A stretch of DNA of 47,556 bases. Source: Paenibacillus hemerocallicola (GTDB lineage Bacteria > Bacillota > Bacilli > Paenibacillales > NBRC-103111). Below are positions 9,786 to 17,602 of this stretch, in pieces. The notes under the pieces are model-generated. The model ran no database searches. It saw only the letters and a list, made by a program, of their open reading frames with translations, and had not been told where the DNA came from. The position numbers and the translations under genes were made by a program. Position 1 is the stretch's first letter. The number at the start of each line of letters is the position of its first letter. The DNA is taken from positions 1 through 47,556 of the forward strand of contig NZ_VDCQ01000074.1 of the NCBI RefSeq assembly GCF_006265175.1, written 5' to 3'.

Positions 9786-9851
9786 GCTATAGAACCGGCG
9801 TACTATGAACATTGTTTGACAATATGCGGAAACAGTTGTTTTCCTTGGCTA

Positions 9852-9873
9852 TTTTAAGGTTGTTTTAAGGTTG
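9852..9873 (+). promoter_or_regulatory. Tandem 11-bp direct repeat upstream of the LtaS-like gene
   Basis: Two perfect back-to-back copies of TTTTAAGGTTG occupy 9852-9862 and 9863-9873, with a partial third (GAAGGTTAA) after them. An 11-bp period places both copies on the same helix face, as in direct-repeat sites of OmpR/PhoP-type response regulators. A TTGACA at 9816-9821 has no good partner -10. Regulation of the downstream synthase by a PhoP-like or cell-envelope regulator is inference. Confidence 0.45.
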
Positions 9874-9924
9874 GAAGGTTAATATACGCCGATGGAGGTT
9901 TTCTGAGAATAGGAGGAGTCGGAT

Positions 9925-11823
9925 ATGAGGAACGACCGAACTGCGCCGTTCTTGTGGAAAAGCCTGTTTTTTCGCATAACCGTATTCATCTGGATCAAGC
10001 TTATCGTGCTGCGGGTGTTCATCTATCATAAAATCGATTGGGGCGGAGTCGCGCTAGACCTTGCTTCCGTCGTAGTCATTGCGGGACTGATAGAATTGTT
10101 CGTCCCGGGAAGGGCGAAGCGAGCGGCCTTCTGGAGCTTGAACATCGTCGCTTCGCTTATTTTGTTCGCTGCGACGTTGTATTATACCCATTTCGGTTCG
10201 ATCGTAACGTATACCTCGCTTTATGGGCTAAAGCAGGTTTTGCAGGTGTCGAATAGCGTGAAACGGGCGATGCATCCGGAAAATTATATTTTTTTCGTCG
10301 ATCTGGCTGCAGCCGTTCTGTTGTGGATCGTTTGGAGGCGGCGCAACATTAACGTATGGAGCAGCTTTCCGCTTCGAAAGGCGTCTATGGCCGCTGTCGT
10401 GGTCGTCGCTTTGGCGGTATCGGCGTTGTCGATCCGGGTCGAGGGCAAAGTTCGCAACGAGCTTATTCGGGCGGAGAAGCTCGGATTTTTCAATTACCAG
10501 AGCTCCTTCGTACTGGAAGCGTGGGAGAACAGCCGCGAAACGAAATTTACCGACACGGATCAGGCTGCGGGAATCATTAACGCGGTCCAATCCAAGTATC
10601 CTTACGGCGCAAGCAAGCCGGACGGGGAGCAGGAGCCGAGGCTGTTCGGTACGCAAAAAGGCAAAAACCTGATCGTCGTACAAGTGGAGTCGCTGCAAAA
10701 CTTCACGATCGGGTACACGGTGGAAGGTCAGCCTTTGACGCCCGTGCTGAACGAGCTGGCGGGCAGCAGCTACTATTTCCCGAACGTGTTCCAGCAAATC
10801 GGTCAAGGCAATACGTCGGACGCCGAGTTCATGTTCAATACGTCGATCTACCCGGCCGGGAGCATCCCGATGTCGACCGGATTCGGCAACCGCGAGCTGC
10901 CGAGCCTTCCGAAATTGCTGAAGGCCGAAGGCTACGAATCGATGACGTTCCATGTGAACGATGTCCGGTTCTGGGATCGCGATAAAATGTACCCTGCGCT
11001 CGGATTCGACCGTTATTACGACGAGCCGTATTTCCAAAACGACGAATTCAACGCTTTCGGCGCCTCCGACGAACAGCTGTTCCGGACGGGAATCCAACAA
11101 TTGAAGGGACTCAGCGGGAAGGATACTCCGTTCTACGCGCAGTTCGTTACGGCATCCAGTCATCATCCGTTCGTTACTCCGGACAATAAGAAGCAGATCC
11201 GGCTTCCGGCGGAGAAGTACAAGGATACGCAGGTGGGGGAATATTTGGAATCGGTCAATTATGCCGATCATGCGCTCGGGACGTTTATCGATCAGCTGAA
11301 GGCAACCGGGTTATGGGACAGCTCGATCGTAGTCGTGTACGGCGACCATTCCGGGTTAAAGCCGCAGTATAACGATCCGGAGGAAGTTACGCGTCTGCTC
11401 GGCATCCCGTACGATGAATATGTGACCCGGTTCAACGTACCGTTTATCGTGCATGTGCCCGGGCAAACGGAGGGCGAGACCGTGGAGCAGGTCGGCGGTC
11501 AATTGGATATGATGCCGACGGTTGCCAACTTGCTCGGTATTTCGTTCGAGGACAGCAATTACGTCCATTTCGGCCACGATCTGATGAACACCGACCGCAA
11601 CGTGTTCGGCATCCGTTATTATTTGCCGACAGGTTCTTTCGTCAACGACGATATTTTGTTCATTCCGGGAGAAGGCTTCGAGGACGGCAAAGCCGTATCG
11701 CTCCGGACGCTGCAGCCTGTGAGCGACTATGCCAAATACAAAAAAGATTACTACTACACGATGGCGCTCATGAGGTTGTCCGACGAATATATGAAAATTT
11801 TGCCCAGACGGGAAGGCTACTAG
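9925..11823 (+). CDS. LtaS-type sulfatase-fold phosphoglycerol transferase
   Basis: A 632-residue membrane enzyme of the LTA synthase family, which moves glycerol-phosphate from phosphatidylglycerol to a growing lipoteichoic acid or primer on the outer face of the membrane. About five hydrophobic segments occupy residues 10-170, and the extracellular sulfatase-like domain runs from about 245 to 600. Visible features are the metal-site segment LIVVQVESLQNF, the nucleophile Thr297 in GNTSDAEFMFNTSIYP, and VVVYGDHSG. The start ATG has AGGAGG upstream. It appears monocistronic, with terminators on both sides. Synthase versus primase versus unrelated alditol-phosphate transfer cannot be separated here. 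Confidence 0.9.
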   Translation: MRNDRTAPFLWKSLFFRITVFIWIKLIVLRVFIYHKIDWGGVALDLASVVVIAGLIELFVPGRAKRAAFWSLNIVASLILFAATLYYTHFGSIVTYTSLYGLKQVLQVSNSVKRAMHPENYIFFVDLAAAVLLWIVWRRRNINVWSSFPLRKASMAAVVVVALAVSALSIRVEGKVRNELIRAEKLGFFNYQSSFVLEAWENSRETKFTDTDQAAGIINAVQSKYPYGASKPDGEQEPRLFGTQKGKNLIVVQVESLQNFTIGYTVEGQPLTPVLNELAGSSYYFPNVFQQIGQGNTSDAEFMFNTSIYPAGSIPMSTGFGNRELPSLPKLLKAEGYESMTFHVNDVRFWDRDKMYPALGFDRYYDEPYFQNDEFNAFGASDEQLFRTGIQQLKGLSGKDTPFYAQFVTASSHHPFVTPDNKKQIRLPAEKYKDTQVGEYLESVNYADHALGTFIDQLKATGLWDSSIVVVYGDHSGLKPQYNDPEEVTRLLGIPYDEYVTRFNVPFIVHVPGQTEGETVEQVGGQLDMMPTVANLLGISFEDSNYVHFGHDLMNTDRNVFGIRYYLPTGSFVNDDILFIPGEGFEDGKAVSLRTLQPVSDYAKYKKDYYYTMALMRLSDEYMKILPRREGY

Positions 11824-11848
11824 ACGGCCCTTCCCGCTTCGTCCATTG

Positions 11849-11886
11849 CCGGTTCTTTCTCGGGCGAGAAAGGAGCCGGTTTTTTT
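11849..11886 (+). terminator. Rho-independent terminator after the LtaS-like gene
   Basis: CCGGTTCTTTCTC pairs imperfectly with GAGAAAGGAGCCGG over a short loop and is followed by a run of T. It is 26 bp after the stop codon and lies just before the convergent yneQ gene. Confidence 0.8.
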
Positions 11887-11904
11887 GTGCGGGAAAAGCT
11901 CCGG

Positions 11905-12210
11905 CTATTCCTCAAGCCGGAATCGTGTAATATGATCCCATAGCTTCTCCTGCCGCAATACGTCAACTTGCTTCCGGCCCATCAGGTCGAAGTGGGGAAA
12001 CGGAGGACGGTTGTGGATATAGCCGGGATTCAAGCCGTGGGCTCGGCACCAACCGGACAGACGCTCCAGATCGGCACAGCCGACCTTCGTTACCGTACGG
12101 AAATCCGGGAAACGGGCATCCAGCCAATAGTGGGTCAAATAAGCGATTTCGCCCCGGGAGACGGTCTCTTTCCACCGGGTCAGTTCGCCTCGGGTAATGC
12201 CGAAAGCCAT
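11905..12210 (-). CDS. yneQ: YneQ-like conserved small protein
   Basis: A 101-residue protein closely resembling Bacillus subtilis YneQ, with the typical start MAFGITRGELTRWK and the segments YLTHYWLDARFP and VTKVGCADLERLS. Function is unknown. The true start is the ATG at 12208-12210 with AGAGGAG upstream. The frame stays open for another 97 codons, but that stretch reads through an intergenic repeat and is not coding. It is transcribed toward the LtaS-like gene. Confidence 0.85.
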   Translation of the reverse strand: MAFGITRGELTRWKETVSRGEIAYLTHYWLDARFPDFRTVTKVGCADLERLSGWCRAHGLNPGYIHNRPPFPHFDLMGRKQVDVLRQEKLWDHITRFRLEE

Positions 12211-12312
12211 GTCCGATCTCTCCTCTGCAGCCTTTGCCGCGCGATGCGGTTCGTTATTTATTATAGCAAAGAGGCGGTTCGAACTCATAACCGGTTGACG
12301 GGCGATAAAAAA

Positions 12313-12612
12313 CTTCGACCGAATCGTTGGCGTACAGAAGTTCATGAATCGTATGATCGGAGAAGGCTTGCCGCGTTTGCCGGTGCCTGGGTGACAGCGA
12401 ATCCATACAATAGCGGAACTGGCGTATCTTATTGATCCCATTACCAGAGTAGATAGCAGAATAGCGGAAGCCCGCTCCGCTATTCCACTGTTCACAACCA
12501 TTTTCCCCCGCTAGGATGGAAATAGCGGAAGCCTGTGCCGTTATTTTCAGGAGTGCAACGAAATATGGGACAATAACGGAAATCTATTCCTCTATTTACG
12601 GCAACATGTTGC
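12313..12612. repeat. Interspersed hairpin-rich repeat, copy A
   Basis: One of three related intergenic copies in this window (also 17041-17258 and 33276-33577). The core from about 12399 holds a series of arms containing ATAGCGGAA or ATAACGGAA and their complements. A perfect 10-bp stem GAATAGCGGA/TCCGCTATTC lies at 12459-12485, and a second stem (AAATAGCGG/CCGTTATTT) near 12520-12550. Shared landmarks across copies are CGAATCCA, ATAGCGGAAC, CCATTTTC and TTCAGGAGT. Copies A and C are also similar from about 12313 and 33276. No coding frame is preserved. Confidence 0.8.
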
Positions 12613-12670
12613 TCTCGCCCTTTGCTTTCAGGTTGCATACAAAAGTCAAGCGACGTATTTCAACGATCGA

Positions 12671-12713
12671 TAAAAGCCTCCAATCCGCATCGTGCAGATG
12701 CGGCGTTGGAGGC
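12671..12713 (-). terminator. Terminator of the aldo/keto reductase gene
   Basis: On the minus strand GCCTCCAAC, GCCGCATC and their complements form a long stem followed by TTTTATC. It lies about 50 bp past the reductase stop codon. Confidence 0.8.
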
Positions 12714-12763
12714 TCTTTGTGTCTCGTTACGTCAATCCGATCCAGTCGGTCGGGCTCCGCTAT

Positions 12764-13702
12764 TTATTTCAGTATCGTTTCGATGCGCTCGATCACTTCC
12801 GCGGACAGCTCGATACCGGACGCATTGGCGTTCTCGTCCACTTGCGACGGACGGCTGGCGCCGACAAGCGCGCTCGCTACGTTAGGCTGACGCAAAATCC
12901 AGGCGATGGCCAGCTGTCCTACCGTAATGTCGAGCTCTTTGGCAATTCCGCCGAGCTGCGCGACCTTGGCGATTTTCTCTTCCGTAATCCCTTTTCGCAT
13001 GTTCTCCAGCTTGCCGGCGCGGCTATCTGCGGGAATATCGCTCGGGGATTGATATTTGCCCGTCAGCAGGCCTTGGGCGAGCGGGGAGAAGACGACTTGT
13101 CCGATGCCGTTCTGCGTACCGAACGGAATAACTTCCTTCTCGATGTAACGGTTGAACATATTGTATACGGGCTGATTGACGACGATGCGGTCGAGCAAAT
13201 AGCGGTCGGCCGTTCCGAGCGCCTGAGCCATTTGCGTCGCGGTCCATTCGCTGACGCCCGCGTACAGCACTTTGCCTTGTCTGACGAAGTCGTCGATCGT
13301 ACGCAGCGTTTCCTCGATCGGCGTCTCGGGATCGAAGCGGTGGCAGTAATAAATATCCACATAGTCCGTACCCAGCCGTTTCAGGCTCGCATGCAGCTGC
13401 TCGAAAACGTGCTTGCGGGACAAGCCGCGGTCGTTCGGGCCTTCGCCCATCGGCCAAAATACTTTGGTCGCGAGCACATAGGACTCGCGCGAATATTCCT
13501 TCAGCGTTTCACCCACGACGATTTCGGCGGCGCCGCGTTCATAGACGTTGGCGGTATCGAAAAAGTTGATGCCCAAGTCGTACGCCCGGCGTATCGAATT
13601 GACCGCGTTCTCGCGCTCGACGTAGCCTCCGTAGGTAAGCCAGCTGCCAAGGCTGATTTCGCTTACTTTGAGACCTGTTTTTGCCAGTTTGCGGTATTTC
13701 AT
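12764..13702 (-). CDS. Aldo/keto reductase, voltage-gated K+ channel beta-subunit-like (AKR6 group)
   Basis: A 312-residue NADPH-dependent aldo/keto reductase with a TIM-barrel fold. The N-terminus MKYRKLAKTGLKVSEISLGSW, the catalytic Asp/Tyr segment FFDTANVYERGAAE, the His segment YVDIYYCHRFD and the C-terminal cofactor segment ALVGASRPSQV are all present. The start ATG at 13700-13702 has AAAGGAG upstream; the 35 codons before it in frame are unlikely to be translated. It is divergent from an HxlR regulator, an arrangement typical for quinone, aldehyde or methylglyoxal stress responses (inference). Substrate unknown. Confidence 0.9.
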   Translation of the reverse strand: MKYRKLAKTGLKVSEISLGSWLTYGGYVERENAVNSIRRAYDLGINFFDTANVYERGAAEIVVGETLKEYSRESYVLATKVFWPMGEGPNDRGLSRKHVFEQLHASLKRLGTDYVDIYYCHRFDPETPIEETLRTIDDFVRQGKVLYAGVSEWTATQMAQALGTADRYLLDRIVVNQPVYNMFNRYIEKEVIPFGTQNGIGQVVFSPLAQGLLTGKYQSPSDIPADSRAGKLENMRKGITEEKIAKVAQLGGIAKELDITVGQLAIAWILRQPNVASALVGASRPSQVDENANASGIELSAEVIERIETILK

Positions 13703-14018
13703 TTCGTACCACTCCTTTTCGCTCCAGTATGGTAGGCGGTTTATCCGTTCATCCCCTTTTCTAGCGATTCGGAATGTCCAGGTTCGCCGAGCGCTACAGA
13801 AGCGCATTCATAAAAAGCGGACCGTAACATTCTGAACCAAGAAAGGCAACCTCTATAGCACGAATGTACTTCATCGAATTGCCTGATCAGGGGTCTTTCT
13901 TATTATAAAAAAAGCTGGTACACTTTTGAAAGTAGTAAAATCCGATTGATATAATTACGTATAGCCAAGTTACTAAAGTTTTATTGACTAACTATAAAAA
14001 AAGCGGGAGGCCATAACC
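13703..14018. other. Divergent intergenic region between reductase and hxlR-type gene
   Basis: It contains the hxlR promoter and operator-like site listed separately. An imperfect inverted repeat (GAAAGGCAA near 13840, TTGCC and CTTTC near 13879-13900) could form a hairpin on either strand. No open frame was recognised, and no convincing promoter for the reductase could be assigned. Confidence 0.4.
13926..13993 (+). promoter_or_regulatory. Promoter and operator-like dyad of the HxlR regulator gene
   Basis: TTGAAA (13926-13931), an 18-bp spacer and TATAAT (13950-13955) make a good sigma-A promoter. An AT-rich dyad, AGTTA (13968-13972) and TAACT (13989-13993), sits just after the expected transcription start, where a repressor would block the promoter. 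HxlR proteins often control themselves and the divergent gene. The promoter is well supported; the operator is a guess. Confidence 0.55.
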
Positions 14019-14438
14019 GTGGCAAATTCGTTGGAAAAGCCGTTGGCGCAGCAACCGGTTCAATCGTCGGGAATCGTTACAAATGAGCAGCACGAGCATA
14101 AGAAGGGGGCGAGAACCGGCTCGGCGCCGAAGGAGGCGACGTGCATCCCGTGCTCGATCGAGAAGACGCTGGACGTAATCGGCGGAAAATGGGCTTTTCT
14201 CGTACTGCGAGAGCTGTTCGGAGGGACGAAGCGGTTCGGGGAGCTGCAGCGGAACATTCATAACATCAGTCCGACCGCGCTGACGAACACGCTGCGCCAC
14301 ATGGAAGAAAAAGGAGTGCTGGAACGGCGCGTCTACCCGACGGTACCCGTTACGGTAGAATACACGTTGACGCCGAAGGGCGAGGACTTGCACCCGATCA
14401 TCAAAGGAATGAAGCTATGGGCGGCGAAATGGGCTTGA
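14019..14438 (+). CDS. HxlR/DUF24-family winged-helix regulator
   Basis: A 139-residue HxlR-type transcription factor. A conserved cysteine lies in the segment CIPCSIEKTLDVIGGKW, which in several family members senses quinones, diamide or aldehydes; two Cys are visible here, three apart. The winged helix follows (LVLRELFGGTKRFGELQRNI, ISPTALTNTLRHMEEKGVLER). GTG start with GGGAGG upstream. About 40 N-terminal residues precede the domain, longer than usual. Its divergent position makes the aldo/keto reductase its likely target. Confidence 0.9.
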   Translation: MANSLEKPLAQQPVQSSGIVTNEQHEHKKGARTGSAPKEATCIPCSIEKTLDVIGGKWAFLVLRELFGGTKRFGELQRNIHNISPTALTNTLRHMEEKGVLERRVYPTVPVTVEYTLTPKGEDLHPIIKGMKLWAAKWA

Positions 14439-14496
14439 ATTCCGGTCCGGCAGGTAGTCGGATTGATTGGCCGTGAATCATGTACAGCAGAGAAAC

Positions 14497-14543
14497 GAAG
14501 GAGGCAGGCTCTCGTCCGTTACGGACAAGGGCATACCTCCTTC
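14497..14543. other. Nested inverted repeat downstream of the HxlR gene
   Basis: GAAGGAGG (14497-14504) pairs with CCTCCTTC (14536-14543), and an inner GTCCG/CGGAC pair sits between them. There is no T run on either side, so it is not a standard terminator, although it lies between two convergent genes. A 12-bp palindrome AGAAGCGCTTCT (14657-14668) spans the stop of the AraC gene. Confidence 0.4.
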
Positions 14544-14666
14544 ATATCGTAGACTCGGTGATGCGGCAGCAAAGGAAGAATAGAAGTAAAGGAGCGGGAG
14601 GGTAGCGCTGCAGAATCCAACGACCGTATGGCGATACGAGGCGGTCGGGAATAATCAGAAGCGCTT

Positions 14667-15542
14667 CTAATCGTCAAGCCCTTTGCGGATCGCCTCGTTT
14701 TTGAATTGCAGCGGGCTTACTCCGGTCGATTCCTTGAACACTTTGCCGAAGTAATGAACGTTGCAAAAGCCGGTTTTCTCGGCGATTTCGGTGATCGTCC
14801 ATTGGCCGGTAACGAGCATTTGCTTGGCCATATTGATCCGGGTGGACGTTATATAGTCGGTAAAGGTGAGGCCGGTTACTTCCTTGAACAAGCGGCTGAA
14901 GCGGGACGGGCTGCGGCTGGTCAGCTTGCTGACCTCTTCCAGCGACAACCGCTCGGCGTACCGCTCCTCGATAAATTCGAGGGCGGGGCGGATCGACAAA
15001 TCGTCCTTGGCGACCGCAGGCAGCTGCCGGGCATAATGGCGCATAATCGTCGTTAGCATCCGGTAAATGCACGATTTGATCGCCATCTCGTAGCAAATTT
15101 CTTTGCGGGCGTATTCGGCATCCGCCGTTTCCAGCTCGCGATTGAGCTCTTGCCACATCGGATCGGAGGATCGGATCGGATTTGGCACCCAGTTTGCCCG
15201 GACGAACAGGCTGTAAATTTGCCTCGTCTCGAACCCTTCCAGCAAATTGGTTACGAACAGCCTGTCGAAAATCATGCCCATGATTCTCGACGGGCCGTCC
15301 GTCGAGCCTTGGATCCCGTGCACCTGCCTGCTGTTAATATAGATGATGTCGTTTTGTTCCGCCGTGAACGTATGATTGTCCAGCGTGACCGTAACGGTTC
15401 CTTCCACGACTTTAATAAACTCGAGATGATCGTGCCAATGGGGGGTGACGAGATGGCCGCGGACCGTCTTGGCGACGTGGCTCATCCGGAACGGGAACCG
15501 TTTGCCGACCGATGGTTCTTGCTTATTGCCCGAAGGCATCAT
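14667..15542 (-). CDS. AraC-family regulator with cupin sensor domain
   Basis: A 291-residue cytoplasmic regulator. The N-terminal half is a cupin-type ligand pocket (TPHWHDHLEFIKVVEG, then INSRQVHGI), and the C-terminal ~100 residues are a double helix-turn-helix (VSKLTSRSPSRFSRLFKEVT; IAEKTGFCNVHYFGKVFKES). Start ATG with AAAGGATGAG upstream; a second ATG is directly adjacent. A TATAAT on the minus strand at 15597-15602 is a likely -10. It is divergent from a Gfo/Idh/MocA oxidoreductase, so it probably activates that gene in response to a sugar or sugar acid. Confidence 0.9.
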   Translation of the reverse strand: MMPSGNKQEPSVGKRFPFRMSHVAKTVRGHLVTPHWHDHLEFIKVVEGTVTVTLDNHTFTAEQNDIIYINSRQVHGIQGSTDGPSRIMGMIFDRLFVTNLLEGFETRQIYSLFVRANWVPNPIRSSDPMWQELNRELETADAEYARKEICYEMAIKSCIYRMLTTIMRHYARQLPAVAKDDLSIRPALEFIEERYAERLSLEEVSKLTSRSPSRFSRLFKEVTGLTFTDYITSTRINMAKQMLVTGQWTITEIAEKTGFCNVHYFGKVFKESTGVSPLQFKNEAIRKGLDD

Positions 15543-15788
15543 CCGGATCTCATCCTTTCCGCGCTAATACGGCATAGGTGCTGCCTGATGGATTCCATTA
15601 TACCATGGCGATCAAAGCCGAATGACAGAATCGTATCAATTTTGAGCATGACGTTGTATAGAACGCGAAAGATCATTCCCGTTATGATAAGGGTAGAACT
15701 ACAACCGGCGTTCCCGCTGAGGGTGGTTGAGACACGATCCTTTTGATCGGCAAGGGGAGGGAAGCCGCGTTATTCGCGGCGGATACGA

Positions 15789-16988
15789 ATGGCACACAAA
15801 AAAATAGGTATCGGCATATTGGGGACGGGAAACCGCGGCGTTTATTTCGGCGGCGCCTATTTCGGCAAGCATCCGGATTGCGAGATTGTAGGACTTTGCG
15901 ACATCCGGCCGGAAAGCTTGGCATTTGCGAAGGAGAAGCTCGGGGATATTCCGGCAACGGAATCGCTGGAGCAGTTTTTGCAGCTTCCCGGGCTGGATGC
16001 CGTAGTCATCTGCAGCAACGATCACGCCCATAGGGAGCACACGATCGCCTCGCTGAAGGCAGGCAAGCATGTTTATTTGGAGAAGCCGATGGCGCAGTCC
16101 ATCGAAGATTGCGACCTGATGGCACAGGCAGGCCTGGAAGCGAAACGGGTGTTCATGGTCGGACTCGAGCTGCGGTACTGCTCGCTTATGGAGGATATGA
16201 AACGGCTTATTTCCTCGGGGGAAATCGGGGACATCAAGCTCGGCAACGTAATCGACAATGTCTCGGTCGGGGGCGACTATTACTACCACGGACCAAGGCG
16301 CCGCAAAGATTACGTCAAAAGCCTGATCCTCGAGAAAGGAACGCACTCGCTCGATTTGGCCAACTGGCTGATCGACGCCTCTCCGGTCAAAGTGTACTGC
16401 TCCAGCGGACTGGACGTGTTCGGCGGCAGCGCTCCGAACGACAAACGGTGCCGGACATGCGACGAGACGGCCACATGCGCCTATTATGTGGACAACCGCA
16501 AAGGGCTGGAGATGGATTACGGCGGCGTTCGGTTGAAGGACGATTTGTGCGTTTACGCGGAGGAGATCGACACGCATGACAACGGGATCGTAGTAATCGA
16601 TTACAACAACGGGGCGCGTCTTTCCTACCTGGAGAGCCACTTTACGCCGGAGTATACGCGGGAATTCATGTTTACGGGTACGAAGGGGAAAATTACCGGC
16701 TTCTACAACAATGAGCAAGATTTTAAAATTACGGTCATGAAGCGGCATTCGAAGGAAGTGCAGACCTACTATCCCGAGCGCCGTTCCGGCGGACACGGAG
16801 GCGGAGACACCTCGATCGTACGGACATTCGTCGATCTGATCAAGAAGGGCGAGCCGGCCATGCCGGGCATATGGGGAGCGCGGGACAGCGCCGCCATCGC
16901 CATCGCCGCTACCGAATCGGCGGAGACCGGCTTGCCGGTGAGCATACCGGTGAACGATACGCTGGTCAAGGCGGGAGCGACCCGGTAG
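15789..16988 (+). CDS. Gfo/Idh/MocA-family sugar oxidoreductase
   Basis: A 399-residue NAD(P)-dependent dehydrogenase expected to oxidise or epimerise a sugar or inositol-like substrate in the cytosol. The Rossmann motif is GIGILGTGNRG near residue 7, and the family EKP motif is at 98-100 (YLEKPMAQS). The C-terminal alpha/beta domain carries a cysteine cluster C221, C224 and C230 (CRTCDETATC), which is not part of the core fold and may bind a metal. The ATG at 15789 is the only start in this frame after a stop at 15744; its ribosome binding site is weak, and a better AGGGGAGGG lies about 30 bp upstream. Divergent AraC gene next door. Confidence 0.88.
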   Translation: MAHKKIGIGILGTGNRGVYFGGAYFGKHPDCEIVGLCDIRPESLAFAKEKLGDIPATESLEQFLQLPGLDAVVICSNDHAHREHTIASLKAGKHVYLEKPMAQSIEDCDLMAQAGLEAKRVFMVGLELRYCSLMEDMKRLISSGEIGDIKLGNVIDNVSVGGDYYYHGPRRRKDYVKSLILEKGTHSLDLANWLIDASPVKVYCSSGLDVFGGSAPNDKRCRTCDETATCAYYVDNRKGLEMDYGGVRLKDDLCVYAEEIDTHDNGIVVIDYNNGARLSYLESHFTPEYTREFMFTGTKGKITGFYNNEQDFKITVMKRHSKEVQTYYPERRSGGHGGGDTSIVRTFVDLIKKGEPAMPGIWGARDSAAIAIAATESAETGLPVSIPVNDTLVKAGATR

Positions 16989-17040
16989 CGGGGAGATGGT
17001 TCGGGCAGCCCTGTCGATAAGATAGCCGGATCAAGTGGAC

Positions 17041-17258
17041 GGAGATCCGTCCATAGCGGAACAGGAGTATGCTATCGTCCCGAATACCCATGTTAAATGC
17101 AAAATAAGGGAAAACCGTTCCGCAATTCCGAGGGTCTCTACCCATTTTCACACTCAAAGATCGATATAACGGAAGTCTGTTCCGTTATCTTCAAGCGTGC
17201 ATCGGAATTTGGGACAATAGCGGAATATTGATCCTTTATATACGGCTATACGTTGCAC
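17041..17258. repeat. Interspersed hairpin-rich repeat, copy B
   Basis: It aligns with copies A and C along its length: an ATAGCGGAAC start, a middle arm, CCATTTTCAC, then ATAACGGA and TCCGTTAT separated by six bases as a perfect stem near 17166-17190, GGGACAATAGCGGA and an ending ACGGCTATACGTTGC. It fills most of the gap after the oxidoreductase gene. No coding frame. Confidence 0.78.
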
Positions 17259-17306
17259 CCGCTTCATCAAGAAGCCTCCAGATCGTATGCGATCAGGCTG
17301 TCGTTA

Positions 17307-17342
17307 GAAAAAACGGACTTACCCGATTACGAGTAGGTCCGG
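17307..17342 (-). terminator. Terminator of the DUF4062 unit, overlapping the small gene's end
   Basis: On the minus strand CGGACCTACTCG pairs with CGGGTAAGTCCG over a 4-base loop and is followed by TTTTTT. The stop codon of the small gene (17327-17329) lies inside the hairpin, so the unit is very compact. Confidence 0.85.
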
Positions 17343-17602
17343 TCGTTTGTCATGTTTTCGATGCTTTTCACAAGCTCTTTGAGCCGTGAACGTTTGTGTT
17401 GAATCGCTTTTCCCGCCGATCTTTGACGCGACTTGGCGAAGAGAACCGCATCCTTTGGCAAAGCATCGGGAATCGAAATGGCAGGGACAATTTCTCCGTT
17501 CTGTACGACAAACACATTGTGTTTGGGGGCTGCCGATACTTTTACGGAAGCAACGGCCATGTTCCGACGATATCTCTTCTTCAGACTTTGGCGATTCTTC
17601 AT
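17327..17602 (-). CDS. Small basic protein coupled to the DUF4062 gene
   Basis: A 91-residue protein I do not recognise. It is strongly basic at both ends (KNRQSLKKRYRRN and KSRQRSAGKAIQHKRSR) with a hydrophobic middle (VSAAPKHNVFVVQNGEIVPA). No signal peptide or membrane segment. The ATG overlaps the stop of the DUF4062 gene by 4 bp (ATGA) and has GGGAGGG about 9 bp upstream, so it is probably translated together with the larger protein. A nucleic-acid-binding, antitoxin-like or adaptor role is conceivable but not shown. Base composition is AT-richer than the flanking genes. Confidence 0.7.
   Translation of the reverse strand: MKNRQSLKKRYRRNMAVASVKVSAAPKHNVFVVQNGEIVPAISIPDALPKDAVLFAKSRQRSAGKAIQHKRSRLKELVKSIENMTNDRTYS

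Noticed and set aside
9667-9790. Small frame after the beta-helix gene starting at TTG
   Set aside because: The GGAGG is only about one base from the TTG and the frame runs through the terminator.
12211-12501. Longer start for yneQ
   Set aside because: The extra 97 codons read through the repeat and the known protein begins at MAFGI with a good ribosome binding site at 12210.
12399-12612. Repeated arms in copy A as a CRISPR array
   Set aside because: The arms are of unequal spacing, vary in sequence and form hairpins; there are no regular spacers or cas genes.
14497-14543. Hairpin after the HxlR gene as a terminator
   Set aside because: There is no T run on either strand.
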